Below, one piece after another: positions 1-6,398 of a DNA stretch of 8,975 nucleotides (the first letter of the stretch is position 1; the number at the start of each line of letters is the position of its first letter). Source of the stretch: Actinomycetes bacterium (GTDB lineage Bacteria > Actinomycetota > Acidimicrobiia > Acidimicrobiales > RAAP-2); the NCBI GenBank assembly GCA_021784205.1, contig JAJXTB010000105.1, forward strand, positions 1 through 8,975. The letters run 5' to 3'. The translations under genes were made by a program, and so were the position numbers. Under the pieces are notes generated by a model. The model made no database searches, was not told the DNA's origin, and worked only from the letters and a program-made list of their open reading frames with translations.

Positions 1-160
1 CGACCGACGCCGACCAGTCGAGGAAGGCCGCCCAGTCGTCGAGCACCGCCGCGGGCGTCGGGCCGAAGCGGCCCGCGCTCGCGCGCGCCACGTCCGCACT
101 GCCCGAATCGCCGAAGTTCAGCACGGCACGGCCGTCGAGGTTGCCGAGGGTCGGGTTCAT
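1..160 (-). CDS. Probable fumarylacetoacetate hydrolase family protein, N-terminus only
   Basis: The first 53 codons of a gene that continues past the left edge. Its ATG (158-160) overlaps the TGA of the upstream SDR gene in an ATGA arrangement and has no clear Shine-Dalgarno of its own, so translation is probably coupled. The peptide starts MNPTLGNLDGRAVLNFGDSG and continues with ASAGRFGPTPAAVLDDWAAF. A short first strand reading 'LxGRAVL', then a 'DVARASxGRFGP' stretch and an amphipathic Trp-containing helix, is how many actinobacterial FAH-fold hydrolases begin, ahead of the catalytic domain, which is not in view. Family members hydrolyse or decarboxylate 2-keto or 2,4-diketo acids. Being last in an operon with two dehydrogenases fits a catabolic hydrolase. 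The gene is real beyond reasonable doubt; the family call rests on memory of N-terminal sequences and is moderate. Confidence 0.5.
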   Translation of the reverse strand, partial: MNPTLGNLDGRAVLNFGDSGSADVARASAGRFGPTPAAVLDDWAAFLDWSASV

Positions 161-972
161 GCGCCGATCATCGAGTAGCCGCCATCGCACATGATGAAGT
201 TGCCCGTCATGTGCGACGCGTCGTCGGTGGCCAGCCACAGGGCCGCGCCCGCCAGTTCCTGGGGCTCGGGCACGCGCCCCATCGGCGTCTGGGCAATGAC
301 CCGCTCGCGTCGGCCGTTCAGCCAGTCCGAGCGCGTGAGGGTCGACTCGGTCGACATGAATCCCGGTCCGAAGGCGTTCACCCGAACGACGGGCGCGAAC
401 GCCGCGGCGTAGGACTTGGTCAGGCCGATGATGCCGTACTTGCCCGCCGCGTACTGCGGCGCCCGGGGGCTGCCGCGCACGACGACGGTCGAGGCGATGT
501 TCACGATGTTCCCCCCGCCGACCTCGAGCATTCGCGTACCGTGCTCGTGGATCATGTACATGGTGCCCTTGATGTCCACGGCGAGGACCCGGTCCACCAC
601 CGACTCGTCGATGTCGCGCCAGGACATCTGGTCGGTCGCGATGTCGCCGACGTTGTTGACGAGCACGTCGAGCGTGCCGGCCGCGCGCCAGGCCTCGTCG
701 GCCATGCGCTTGATGTCGGCGGTACTGCGCAGGTCGCCCTGGATGACGACGGCCTCGCGGCCCAACTGGCGCACCGCCTCGGCCGTCGCCTCGGCGCCCG
801 CCGCCGAGGAGTTGTAGTGCACCACCACGTTGGCGCCCTCGGCCGCCGCGCGTTTGGCGAGCGTGGAACCGAATCCGGTGCCGGCCCCGGTCACCATCAC
901 CCACTTGCCGGCGAATCGCGGGAAGATCGCCGCGGCGCGTCCCGGCTCGGTGATCTGCTCGTCGTTTGTCAT
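157..972 (-). CDS. Short-chain dehydrogenase/reductase (SDR), first paralogue
   Basis: A 271-residue NAD(P)-dependent oxidoreductase of the classical SDR type, likely cytoplasmic. The cofactor motif TGAGTGFG lies at residues 28-35, a GDL acidic site at 79-81, NNVG (usual NNAG) at 106-109, the catalytic Ser at S161, the YxxxK pair at Y174/K178, and a PG turn with MSTES after it at 203-210. The C-terminal 'G-x-F-x-x-CDGGY' ending is typical. The tetrad Asn, normally in a V-N-L-x-G context, appears to be Asp133 (AVDIKG). The ATG at 970-972 shares one base with the stop of the upstream SDR (TGATG); an AAGGA lies about 10 nt before it. A longer open frame runs upstream but only reads the next gene out of frame. 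The alcohol or ketone substrate is unknown. The operon continues into the FAH-like gene. Confidence 0.93.
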   Translation of the reverse strand: MTNDEQITEPGRAAAIFPRFAGKWVMVTGAGTGFGSTLAKRAAAEGANVVVHYNSSAAGAEATAEAVRQLGREAVVIQGDLRSTADIKRMADEAWRAAGTLDVLVNNVGDIATDQMSWRDIDESVVDRVLAVDIKGTMYMIHEHGTRMLEVGGGNIVNIASTVVVRGSPRAPQYAAGKYGIIGLTKSYAAAFAPVVRVNAFGPGFMSTESTLTRSDWLNGRRERVIAQTPMGRVPEPQELAGAALWLATDDASHMTGNFIMCDGGYSMIGA

Positions 973-1742
973 CACACCAACGTCCTTCCACCATCGACAT
1001 ACATGATTTGCCCCGTCACGAAGCCCGCCAGCGACGACGCCAGGAACAGCACCGGCCCGGCCACCTCCTCGGGCGTGCCGAGTCGGCCGAAGGGGACGAG
1101 TGCCTCGAGCTGGGCACGGTGGCCGTCGGCATCGAGGTACTCGCGAGTCAGGTTCGACTCCACGTAGCCCGGGGCGACGGCGTTCACGGTCACACCCGCC
1201 GACGCCCACTCGCGCGCCATCACGCGCAGCAGCTGGTTCAGCCCGCCCTTGGACGCGGCGTAGGGGCCGTGGTTCGCGTGCCCGAGCAGGCCCGCGACCG
1301 AGGAGATGAAGATCACGCGGCCGCCGCCGTCGCGGACCATCGAGGCACCGGCCGCCTGTCCGAGGAAGAACGCGCTCGTGAGGTTGATCGACAGGATCCG
1401 GTCCCAGTCGTCCTCGTCGAGCTCGAGAATCGGGCGCCGATCGTTGACGCCGATCGCGTGCAGGCACACGTCAAGGCCGCCGAGCTCGGCGCGCGCTCGC
1501 GCCACCGCCGCCTGGCAGTCCTCGCGCCGGCGTAGATCGGCCGCGCTGCCCCCGATCGAGGCCGGCGACACGACACGCACCTGCGCGCACAGCGCCTCGA
1601 CCCGCTCGGCGTCCTCGTCGACGACGTACACGTGCGCACCGGCGGCGGCGAAAGCGGCGGCGCAAGCGCCGCCGAGCCCACCGGCTCCGGCCACCAGCAC
1701 CCGCCGTCCCCGCAGTCCGAGCTGATCAACGACGTCAACCAC
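972..1742 (-). CDS. Short-chain dehydrogenase/reductase (SDR), second paralogue, first gene of its operon
   Basis: A 256-residue classical-size SDR. The catalytic residues are all visible: Asn120 (SINLTS), Ser148, Tyr161 and Lys165 in a YAASK motif, then APGYV at 190-194 and the C-terminal G-x-x-x-x-VDGG. Two cofactor-side motifs depart from the norm: the glycine motif reads AGAGGLGG (18-25), which fits G-x-x-G-x-G rather than TG-x-x-x-G-x-G, and the NNAG segment reads HAIG (95-98). It starts with GTG (1740-1742); an in-frame TAG just upstream, at the fifth codon from an ATG at 1758-1760, excludes a longer form. Shine-Dalgarno is a poor GGGGA about 12 nt upstream. It is the promoter-proximal gene, 17 nt downstream of a composite operator, and is translationally joined to the next SDR. 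It may catalyse a second oxidation or reduction in the same pathway; substrate unknown. Confidence 0.92.
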   Translation of the reverse strand: MVDVVDQLGLRGRRVLVAGAGGLGGACAAAFAAAGAHVYVVDEDAERVEALCAQVRVVSPASIGGSAADLRRREDCQAAVARARAELGGLDVCLHAIGVNDRRPILELDEDDWDRILSINLTSAFFLGQAAGASMVRDGGGRVIFISSVAGLLGHANHGPYAASKGGLNQLLRVMAREWASAGVTVNAVAPGYVESNLTREYLDADGHRAQLEALVPFGRLGTPEEVAGPVLFLASSLAGFVTGQIMYVDGGRTLV

Positions 1743-1759
1743 GAGCTATCGAATCCCCA

Positions 1760-1790
1760 TTTCGTATTGTGAAAGTCACTTTTAGTTTAG
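1760..1790 (+). promoter_or_regulatory. Composite operator copy A, upstream of the SDR operon
   Basis: Dyad 1 is TTTCGTATTGTGAAA (1760-1774), an imperfect 15-bp inverted repeat. Dyad 2 is ACTTTTAGTTTAG (1778-1790), here degenerate. Across the junction AAAGTCACTTT is itself an 11-bp palindrome about a central C. The element matches copies before the importer operon and beside the IclR gene, with the same 17-bp centre spacing. It ends 17 nt before the GTG of the SDR gene, so it should overlap or abut the promoter. The AT-rich block stands out sharply from the GC-rich surroundings. Binding by the IclR protein encoded at 5586-6398 is inferred. No confident -35/-10 pair is seen. Confidence 0.72.
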
Positions 1791-1817
1791 CAGTCACGAC
1801 GTCGTCCCGGTGGCCGT

Positions 1818-2618
1818 TCACAGGCCCGCACTCTCGCCCGCCACCGACCGGCCGGCCTGGTGGACGAGGTCGAGCACCTGCGCCTCGAGCTCGACGAATC
1901 GCGCGAGCTGGCGGGTCGAGCTCTGGCTACGCGGCCGCGGCAGATCGATCGTCACCTCGGCAAGGATGCGCGAGGGCCGCGCCGAGAGCACGAGCACGCG
2001 GTCCGACAGGTACACGGCCTCGCCGACGTCGTGGGTGACGAGCAGCGCGGCGAAGGACGACCGCTCCCACAGGTCGCCGACCACGTCCTCGAGCAGGCCC
2101 CGCGTGAGTGCGTCCACCGACGCGAACGGCTCGTCGAGCATCAGCACTTTCGGGTCCGACACCAGCGCGCGCGCCAGGGCCGCGCGCTGCTGCATGCCAC
2201 CAGAGAGCTCCCACGGGTAGCGCGACTCGAATCCAGTGAGCGCCACGGCCTCCAGTGCCGCGCGCACCCGCGCGAGGCGCTCCGCGGGCGCCAGACCTCG
2301 AGCGCCCATGGCGACGTTCTTGACGATCGAGAGCCACGGGAAGAGGCTCTTGTTGTACTCCTGGAAGACCACCGAGATCCCGCTGCGCACGTCCTCGAGG
2401 GGCCGACCCTCGAAGCGGACCTCGCCCGTGGTCGGGCGGCGTAGCCCGGCGGCCGTGCGCAGCAGCGTCGTCTTGCCCGCCCCCGACGGGCCGACGATGC
2501 TGACGAACTCCCGGGGCGCCAATCCGAGTGACACGTCTGTTGACACCTCGTTGATCGAGCCGTCACGACCCGTGAGGGTCACGCCCACGTGTTCGAACTC
2601 CAGAATCGGCTCAGCCAT
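1818..2618 (-). CDS. NitT/TauT-type ABC transporter ATP-binding protein
   Basis: A 266-residue cytoplasmic ATPase that powers the importer. In order it shows Walker A GPSGAGKTT (43-51), the Q-loop with Gln86 in VVFQEYNKSLFPWLS, the ABC signature LSGGMQQR (138-145), Walker B VLMLDEP (158-164) with catalytic Glu163, a D-loop SVDA, and the switch His196 in VTHD. The tail 'IDLPRPR...' followed by a short helix is common in SsuB/TauB-like subunits. I chose ATG 2616-2618 because GGAGG (2624-2628) sits 5 nt ahead; an in-frame TTG four codons earlier lies at that Shine-Dalgarno and is unlikely. The gene overlaps the end of the second permease by 8 nt and is the last of the importer operon. The operator-containing gap to the SDR operon is only 75 nt and has no clear terminator. 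Confidence 0.95.
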   Translation of the reverse strand: MAEPILEFEHVGVTLTGRDGSINEVSTDVSLGLAPREFVSIVGPSGAGKTTLLRTAAGLRRPTTGEVRFEGRPLEDVRSGISVVFQEYNKSLFPWLSIVKNVAMGARGLAPAERLARVRAALEAVALTGFESRYPWELSGGMQQRAALARALVSDPKVLMLDEPFASVDALTRGLLEDVVGDLWERSSFAALLVTHDVGEAVYLSDRVLVLSARPSRILAEVTIDLPRPRSQSSTRQLARFVELEAQVLDLVHQAGRSVAGESAGL

Positions 2619-3411
2619 GGCCACCTCCAACGATGCCGCGCTGCCAGACGAGCAGTCGGCGCTCCACGAACAAGAACAACGAGTCGGCGAACCACCCCAG
2701 CAGGCACAGCACGAGCACGCCCGCGTAGCTGTCGGTGATCTGGAACGACTGCTGGGCGGCCGAGATGAAGTAGCCGATGCCCGAGCTGCCGCCGAGGATC
2801 TCCGCGACGACGAGCACCGCGAGCGACACGCTGATCGCCACGCGGAGCCCGGCGAAGATCTTCGGGCTGACCGCGGGCAGGACCACCTTGAAGAGCAGCG
2901 CGGGGCCGCGAAGACCGAGGCACCGCGCCGTGTCCACGAGCGTCGGCTCGAGGGCGGCCGTCGCGTTGGAGGTGTTGATCAAGACGGGCCACACCGCCGC
3001 CGAGGCGATGATGACCACCACCATCGTGCCGCCAAGCCCGAAGAGGACCAGCGCCACCGGGATGAGCAGCGGCGTCGGCAGCGAACGGGAGAAGTCAAAG
3101 ACCGCCGCGGTCCACTCGCGCACCGCTCGGTAGTAACCCGTGAACAGTCCGACGACGACGCCGATGGCGGCGCTCACGACAAAACCAATGACGAGCCGAA
3201 TGAGCGACGGGACGAGGTTGCCGGCGACGAACGAGCTGGTGAGCAGGTGCCAGAGCGCCACGACCGTCGCGGAGAAGGTCGGGATCAACGGGCTGTGGTC
3301 GACGACGGCGACGACCTGCCAGATCAGCATCGCGACACCCAGGCCGACCCAGCCGAGCAGCCAGAAACCCGCTCGCCGAAACCGGGCGGCGCGACGCGTC
3401 TCGGCGATCAT
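2611..3411 (-). CDS. NitT/TauT-type ABC transporter permease, second of two
   Basis: A 266-residue inner-membrane permease of the SsuC/TauC (BPD_transp_1) type. Hydrophobic segments run at about residues 15-37, 68-92, 112-140, 190-207 and 229-248. The segment LPTPLLIPVALVLFGLG (111-127) matches the proline-rich stretch typical of the family. The EAA loop that contacts the ATPase is at about 160-183 (DTARCLGLR...VVLPAVSP), with Asp in place of the first Glu. The start is ATG 3409-3411, overlapping the stop of the first permease in ATGA fashion. A longer open frame extends upstream only as an out-of-frame reading of that gene. With its non-identical upstream partner it probably forms a heterodimeric channel. 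Confidence 0.93.
   Translation of the reverse strand: MIAETRRAARFRRAGFWLLGWVGLGVAMLIWQVVAVVDHSPLIPTFSATVVALWHLLTSSFVAGNLVPSLIRLVIGFVVSAAIGVVVGLFTGYYRAVREWTAAVFDFSRSLPTPLLIPVALVLFGLGGTMVVVIIASAAVWPVLINTSNATAALEPTLVDTARCLGLRGPALLFKVVLPAVSPKIFAGLRVAISVSLAVLVVAEILGGSSGIGYFISAAQQSFQITDSYAGVLVLCLLGWFADSLFLFVERRLLVWQRGIVGGGHG
2624..2628 (-). promoter_or_regulatory. Ribosome binding site deciding the ATPase start
   Basis: GGAGG on the minus strand, 5 nt before the ATG at 2616-2618 and inside the end of the second permease gene. It favours this ATG over the in-frame TTG at 2628-2630. Confidence 0.7.
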
Positions 3412-4286
3412 TCCGAGCCCTCTCGGCGGTGCGCCCACGGCAGGAGTCGTCGGAAGAGTTCGGCGAAGCCGGTGTTGAGGATCCAGCCGAGCACCCCACC
3501 CACGACGATGCCGGCGTACATGTTCGACACGGCGTTGGCCTGCTGGGCGGCGAGGACGTACGAGCCGATGCCGCCGGTGCCCCCGACGAGCTCGACCGCC
3601 ACCGTGACCGACAGCGCCAGGCTGACCGCGACCTGAAAGCCACTGGCGACGAGCGGCGCGGCCGCCGGGAGCACGACCTTTCGCACGAGCGTGAACCGGC
3701 GCAGCCCGAGCGTCGTCGCCGTCTCCAGCAGGAGCGTCTCGACCTGGTCCACGCCGTAGCGAGTGTTGATGAAGATCGGCCAGAAGGACGTGAAGGCCAC
3801 CAGCCCCGCGGTCATCTTGAGACCGAGTCCGGCGATGAGGATGGCGATCGGAATGAGGGCGAGCGAGGGAAGTGGGCGCATCATGCGCACGAGGGTCTCG
3901 GTCAGTGCGTCGGCGACCCGCGACCTCCCGACCAGGGTGCCGGCCACGACGCCCAGGACCGTGGCGAGGGCGAGTCCGACTGCCCACGCCTCGAGGGTCT
4001 GACCCGCTGCGGCGACCAGGGCGCCCGCGTGTGCGCGCAGCGCCGCGGCGGTCGCGCCGACGCTCGCGAGCGCAGTGGCGGACACGAGGTTGGTGACGCT
4101 CGCGATCTCCCAGAGCGCGACGGCGACGGCGACGCCCCCGGCCATGCGCAGTCGGCGTCGGAGGCGGGTGCTCGGTGGACGACGTTGGCTACGTGGCCGC
4201 TGCGTCACGGGAGCAACCTTGGAGATTGCGGGCGCACGTGGGGTCGGGATGTCAGATCGGATCTCGGCGTCGCGCACCTGCTCCAC
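3408..4286 (-). CDS. NitT/TauT-type ABC transporter permease, first of two
   Basis: A 292-residue permease. An Arg/Pro-rich, probably cytoplasmic N-terminal extension of about 47 residues (cluster RLRRRLR at 41-47) precedes the membrane domain. Hydrophobic segments lie at about 48-75, 98-120, 139-166, 212-235 and 256-272. The segment RPLPSLALIPIAILIAGLG (137-155) is the family's usual proline-rich stretch, and the EAA loop ETATTLGLR...VVLPAAAP is at 188-211. The start is GTG 4284-4286, with AGGGGG 9 nt upstream; no better in-frame start is seen. It overlaps the second permease by 4 nt. Two tandem hairpins lie upstream, between it and the binding-protein gene. Single-permease members of this family (SsuABC) use a homodimer, so two distinct permeases are less usual. 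Confidence 0.93.
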   Translation of the reverse strand: MEQVRDAEIRSDIPTPRAPAISKVAPVTQRPRSQRRPPSTRLRRRLRMAGGVAVAVALWEIASVTNLVSATALASVGATAAALRAHAGALVAAAGQTLEAWAVGLALATVLGVVAGTLVGRSRVADALTETLVRMMRPLPSLALIPIAILIAGLGLKMTAGLVAFTSFWPIFINTRYGVDQVETLLLETATTLGLRRFTLVRKVVLPAAAPLVASGFQVAVSLALSVTVAVELVGGTGGIGSYVLAAQQANAVSNMYAGIVVGGVLGWILNTGFAELFRRLLPWAHRREGSE

Positions 4287-4338
4287 GTGGTCTCACCCCC
4301 TCAGTTCTACCGTCCGGCCCAACGACCGGCCATACCCC

Positions 4339-4356
4339 GGCCACCACTCGGTGGCC
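4339..4356 (-). terminator. Intra-operon hairpin 2 (before the first permease)
   Basis: A perfect 7-bp inverted repeat, GGCCACC at 4339-4345 and GGTGGCC at 4350-4356, with a 4-nt ACTC loop. It lies just downstream of a stronger hairpin in the direction of transcription. No T-run follows, so an RNA-processing or stabilising role, or partial attenuation, is as likely as full termination. Confidence 0.5.
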
Positions 4357-4366
4357 CGTTCACTGC

Positions 4367-4407
4367 GTCACCCGCGGGGGCGTCATCACGGTGCCCCCGC
4401 GGGTGAC
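4367..4407 (-). terminator. Intra-operon hairpin 1, after the binding-protein stop codon
   Basis: A perfect 15-bp inverted repeat: GTCACCCGCGGGGGC at 4367-4381 and its complement at 4393-4407, enclosing an 11-nt loop. It begins 9 nt after the stop codon of the binding-protein gene. No T-run follows. A small 5-bp dyad, CTGAC-TAG-GTCAG (4408-4420), overlaps the stop codon itself. The position between a binding-protein gene and its permeases is where many transporter operons carry a 3'-stabilising or attenuating stem, which keeps the binding protein in excess over the membrane subunits. Confidence 0.7.
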
Positions 4408-4416
4408 CTGACTAGG

Positions 4417-5403
4417 TCAGTGTCGCGGGCCTGACCACATCAGTGACGACAACGGAATCGACGTGGATATCCAGCCCAGGTGGCGCATGAGGTTCTCCTG
4501 GTACTGGATGCTCCTCTTCGAGACGGCCGAACCCCAGATTGGCAGCTTCAACGTGGCGACCACGCTGGCGGGAATCTGGGTGTAGGTGAGGATGATGGCG
4601 CGCACCGCGGCCGGGTGTGTCTGGGCGTAGGACAGCGACTTGTTGATCGCCGTGACGAAGCGCTCGACCAGCTTCGGCTGGGCCTTGATGAAGTTCGTGT
4701 TGGCGAAGTACGCAGCCACCGTCGACGATGGCTGCATGCCCTCGAAGAGGGGGCTGAGCAGCGTGCCGCCGTGCGCCTCGATCGCCGAGACGAAGGGCTC
4801 GACCTCGGTCACCGCGTCCACGCTCCCCGACGCCAGCGCCGCCGGCATGTCCGGAAATCCGAGAACCACCACCTTCACCGAGCTCGGCGAGACGCCGTTG
4901 GCCTGCAGGACGGCGTCGAGCGCCAGCTCGTTCTCCCCGTTGAGCGCGTTCGAGGCGATCGTCTTGCCGGCGAGCTGGGAGATCGACGTGATGCCGCTGT
5001 TGGCTCCGACGAGGATTCCCGACCAGGCGTTGGCGGCCGTGGCCGCCGCCTGGTCACCGTTGGCGACGAACTGCACCGGCAGATTCTGCGACTTGGCCAA
5101 GATGATGTTGGCCATCGCGCCGAAGCCGAACTCGAGTGATCCGCCCACGACGGCACTCGCCACCGCGGCACCGCCCTGGAGCTGGTGGGTCACGATCTTC
5201 AGGTGCTGGGCCGCGAAGAAGCCCTGCTTGATGCCGAGATACAGCGGCGCCACGTCGGCGATGGGCAGCACCCCGACCGAGACCGTGCTGGTCACCGGCT
5301 TCGCGTGCGCCGACGCGGACGTCGCGCCCGCCCCGAAGGTAAGACCGGCCAGTCCGAGCGCCGCCGCTGCGCCGAAGCGAATGAAACGTTGCCTGAGCGC
5401 CAT
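4417..5403 (-). CDS. NitT/TauT-type (NMT1/SsuA-like) ABC transporter substrate-binding protein
   Basis: A 328-residue exported protein that captures the importer's substrate. Residues 1-34 form a Sec signal peptide: basic MALRQRFIRF, a hydrophobic Ala/Leu/Gly core at 11-27, and a cleavage region near TSASAHA. There is no lipobox, and I find no cysteine anywhere in the protein. The mature part starts with SVGVLPIADVAPLYLGIKQG (42-61), the usual first strand and helix of NMT1-like proteins, followed by GSLEFGFGA (88-96), SQLAGKTIA (142-150), GFPDMPAALASGSVDAV (182-198) and EPF (202-204), all in the expected order. The ligand is not deducible. It starts at ATG 5401-5403, with a G-rich AGGGGGGG just upstream. 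It is first in its operon, 25 nt downstream of operator B, and is followed by a strong hairpin. Confidence 0.93.
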   Translation of the reverse strand: MALRQRFIRFGAAAALGLAGLTFGAGATSASAHAKPVTSTVSVGVLPIADVAPLYLGIKQGFFAAQHLKIVTHQLQGGAAVASAVVGGSLEFGFGAMANIILAKSQNLPVQFVANGDQAAATAANAWSGILVGANSGITSISQLAGKTIASNALNGENELALDAVLQANGVSPSSVKVVVLGFPDMPAALASGSVDAVTEVEPFVSAIEAHGGTLLSPLFEGMQPSSTVAAYFANTNFIKAQPKLVERFVTAINKSLSYAQTHPAAVRAIILTYTQIPASVVATLKLPIWGSAVSKRSIQYQENLMRHLGWISTSIPLSSLMWSGPRH

Positions 5404-5428
5404 CGCGCCCCCCCTTTTCTCCGGTCAG

Positions 5429-5459
5429 TTTCATAATATGAAATTGACTTTTATAAACG
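5429..5459 (+). promoter_or_regulatory. Composite operator copy B, upstream of the importer operon
   Basis: Dyad 1 is TTTCATAATATGAAA (5429-5443), a perfect 15-bp palindrome about a central A. Dyad 2 is ACTTTTATAAACG (5447-5459), with TTTATAAA as its perfect core; centre spacing is 17 bp. It has the same orientation relative to its gene as copy A. It ends 25 nt before the binding-protein ATG, where a bound regulator would block or reposition RNA polymerase. TATTAT within dyad 1, read on the minus strand, could serve as a -10 hexamer, but no convincing -35 accompanies it. Recognition by the neighbouring IclR protein is inferred. Confidence 0.75.
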
Positions 5460-5528
5460 ACCGACCGTAACACGCTCCTCCCACATTGTCAAGGACGCGC
5501 TCGCAACCAACTTCGGCGACCGCCTGCG

Positions 5529-5541
5529 GCCAGTTACTGGC
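5529..5541. repeat. 13-bp perfect palindrome between the IclR and binding-protein genes
   Basis: GCCAGTTACTGGC, symmetrical about the central T at 5535. It lies 45 nt beyond the IclR stop codon and about 125 nt upstream of the binding-protein start, so it could be part of the 3' end of the IclR transcript or a site for a second regulator of the importer. Function not shown. Confidence 0.3.
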
Positions 5542-5585
5542 GCGCGGTGACGCTCGAAGTCAGCGGCCTCCGCCGCGCGCGCTGC

Positions 5586-6398
5586 TCAGCCGCCGAATCG
5601 GCGTGATATCGCGAGACACGTTCGTAGCACGGGGTCTCGGAAGGTCGCGATGATGCTGTCGCGGTCGTAGCGCGTGGCCGGCACCGCGATGTTGAGCGCC
5701 GCGATGACGCGCCCGCCGAGTTCGCGGATCGGCGCCGCAAAGGAACTGAGCCCCGGAACCGCCTCCTCCTCCTGGACGACGTAGCCGTCGGCGCGTGCCA
5801 TCACTAACTGCCTTCGCAACGCTGGCAGGGATCGCACGGCGTTGGGCCCCCATTCGGTCGCGAACGACTTCTTCGTGATCTGATGCTCCAGGTCGACCGG
5901 TGCCAGGTCCGCCAACAGCACCTTGCCCATCGAGCTGTATACCGCGGGAATGCACGACCCGGGGTGGATATTGGCGGCGAGTGACGTCGGCTTGCCCTGG
6001 GCCCGTGCCAGGACGCGGACTTGATCGCCTGCGAGCACCCCGAGGTTCACCGACTCACCGGTCTCGTCGGCGAGCTGGTGGATCAGTGGTTCGGCGACCT
6101 GCACGAGTTCGAGGCCCTGGAGTGCGGCGAAGCCAAGTGCGACCGCCCCCATGCCCGGCTGCACGGAACCATCGGCGGTTCGCTGCAGGTAACCCGCCTC
6201 CTCCAACGTCGCGACCAAGCGAAACACCGTGGGCATCGGGTAACCGACCTCGTCGACGATCTCCTTGACGTGCATCCGCGGCCGACCGCTCGAGAACAGC
6301 GACAAGATGCGTAGTCCCTTGGCCAACGCCTCAACTCGATAGTTCGGTGCGACTCGCTGTGCGACTTCCCCGGGCAACGTCTCCACCTTTCGTGACAT
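5586..6398 (-). CDS. IclR-family transcriptional regulator
   Basis: A 270-residue cytoplasmic DNA-binding regulator. The N-terminal winged helix-turn-helix covers about 22-85: a helix VEALAKGLRILSLF, then VKEIVDEVG and a recognition helix YPMPTVFRLVATLEEAGYL (53-71). The C-terminal effector domain begins near 95 and carries the hallmark AVYSSMGKVLLADL (152-165) and the late stretch ADGYVVQEEEAVPGLSSFAA (203-222), which line the small-molecule pocket in IclR proteins. I prefer ATG 6396-6398, preceded by AGGCGG at about 7 nt, over an in-frame TTG 12 codons upstream that has no Shine-Dalgarno. It diverges from the MFS gene across a gap holding operator C, so self-regulation is likely. Matching operators before the SDR and importer operons suggest it controls those too, either as repressor or activator. 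Confidence 0.95.
   Translation of the reverse strand: MSRKVETLPGEVAQRVAPNYRVEALAKGLRILSLFSSGRPRMHVKEIVDEVGYPMPTVFRLVATLEEAGYLQRTADGSVQPGMGAVALGFAALQGLELVQVAEPLIHQLADETGESVNLGVLAGDQVRVLARAQGKPTSLAANIHPGSCIPAVYSSMGKVLLADLAPVDLEHQITKKSFATEWGPNAVRSLPALRRQLVMARADGYVVQEEEAVPGLSSFAAPIRELGGRVIAALNIAVPATRYDRDSIIATFRDPVLRTCLAISRRFGG

Noticed and set aside
157..1467. A 436-residue minus-strand frame, apparently an SDR with a 165-residue N-terminal extension
   Set aside because: The extra part is Arg/Pro-rich and reads the upstream SDR gene out of frame; the ATG at 970-972, with its TGATG junction, is the natural start.
1796..1805. 10-bp palindrome ACGACGTCGT near the end of the ATPase gene
   Set aside because: Short and easily produced by GC-rich sequence; not repeated at the other operator regions.
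2236..3636. A 466-codon plus-strand frame opposite the ATPase and permeases
   Set aside because: Its Asp/Glu/Arg/His-rich, repeat-like composition is the antisense shadow of GC-rich coding sequence; the minus-strand frames carry clear ABC motifs.
2611..3987. A 458-residue frame extending the second permease upstream
   Set aside because: The extension is an out-of-frame reading of the first permease; ATG 3409-3411 in an ATGA overlap explains the start.
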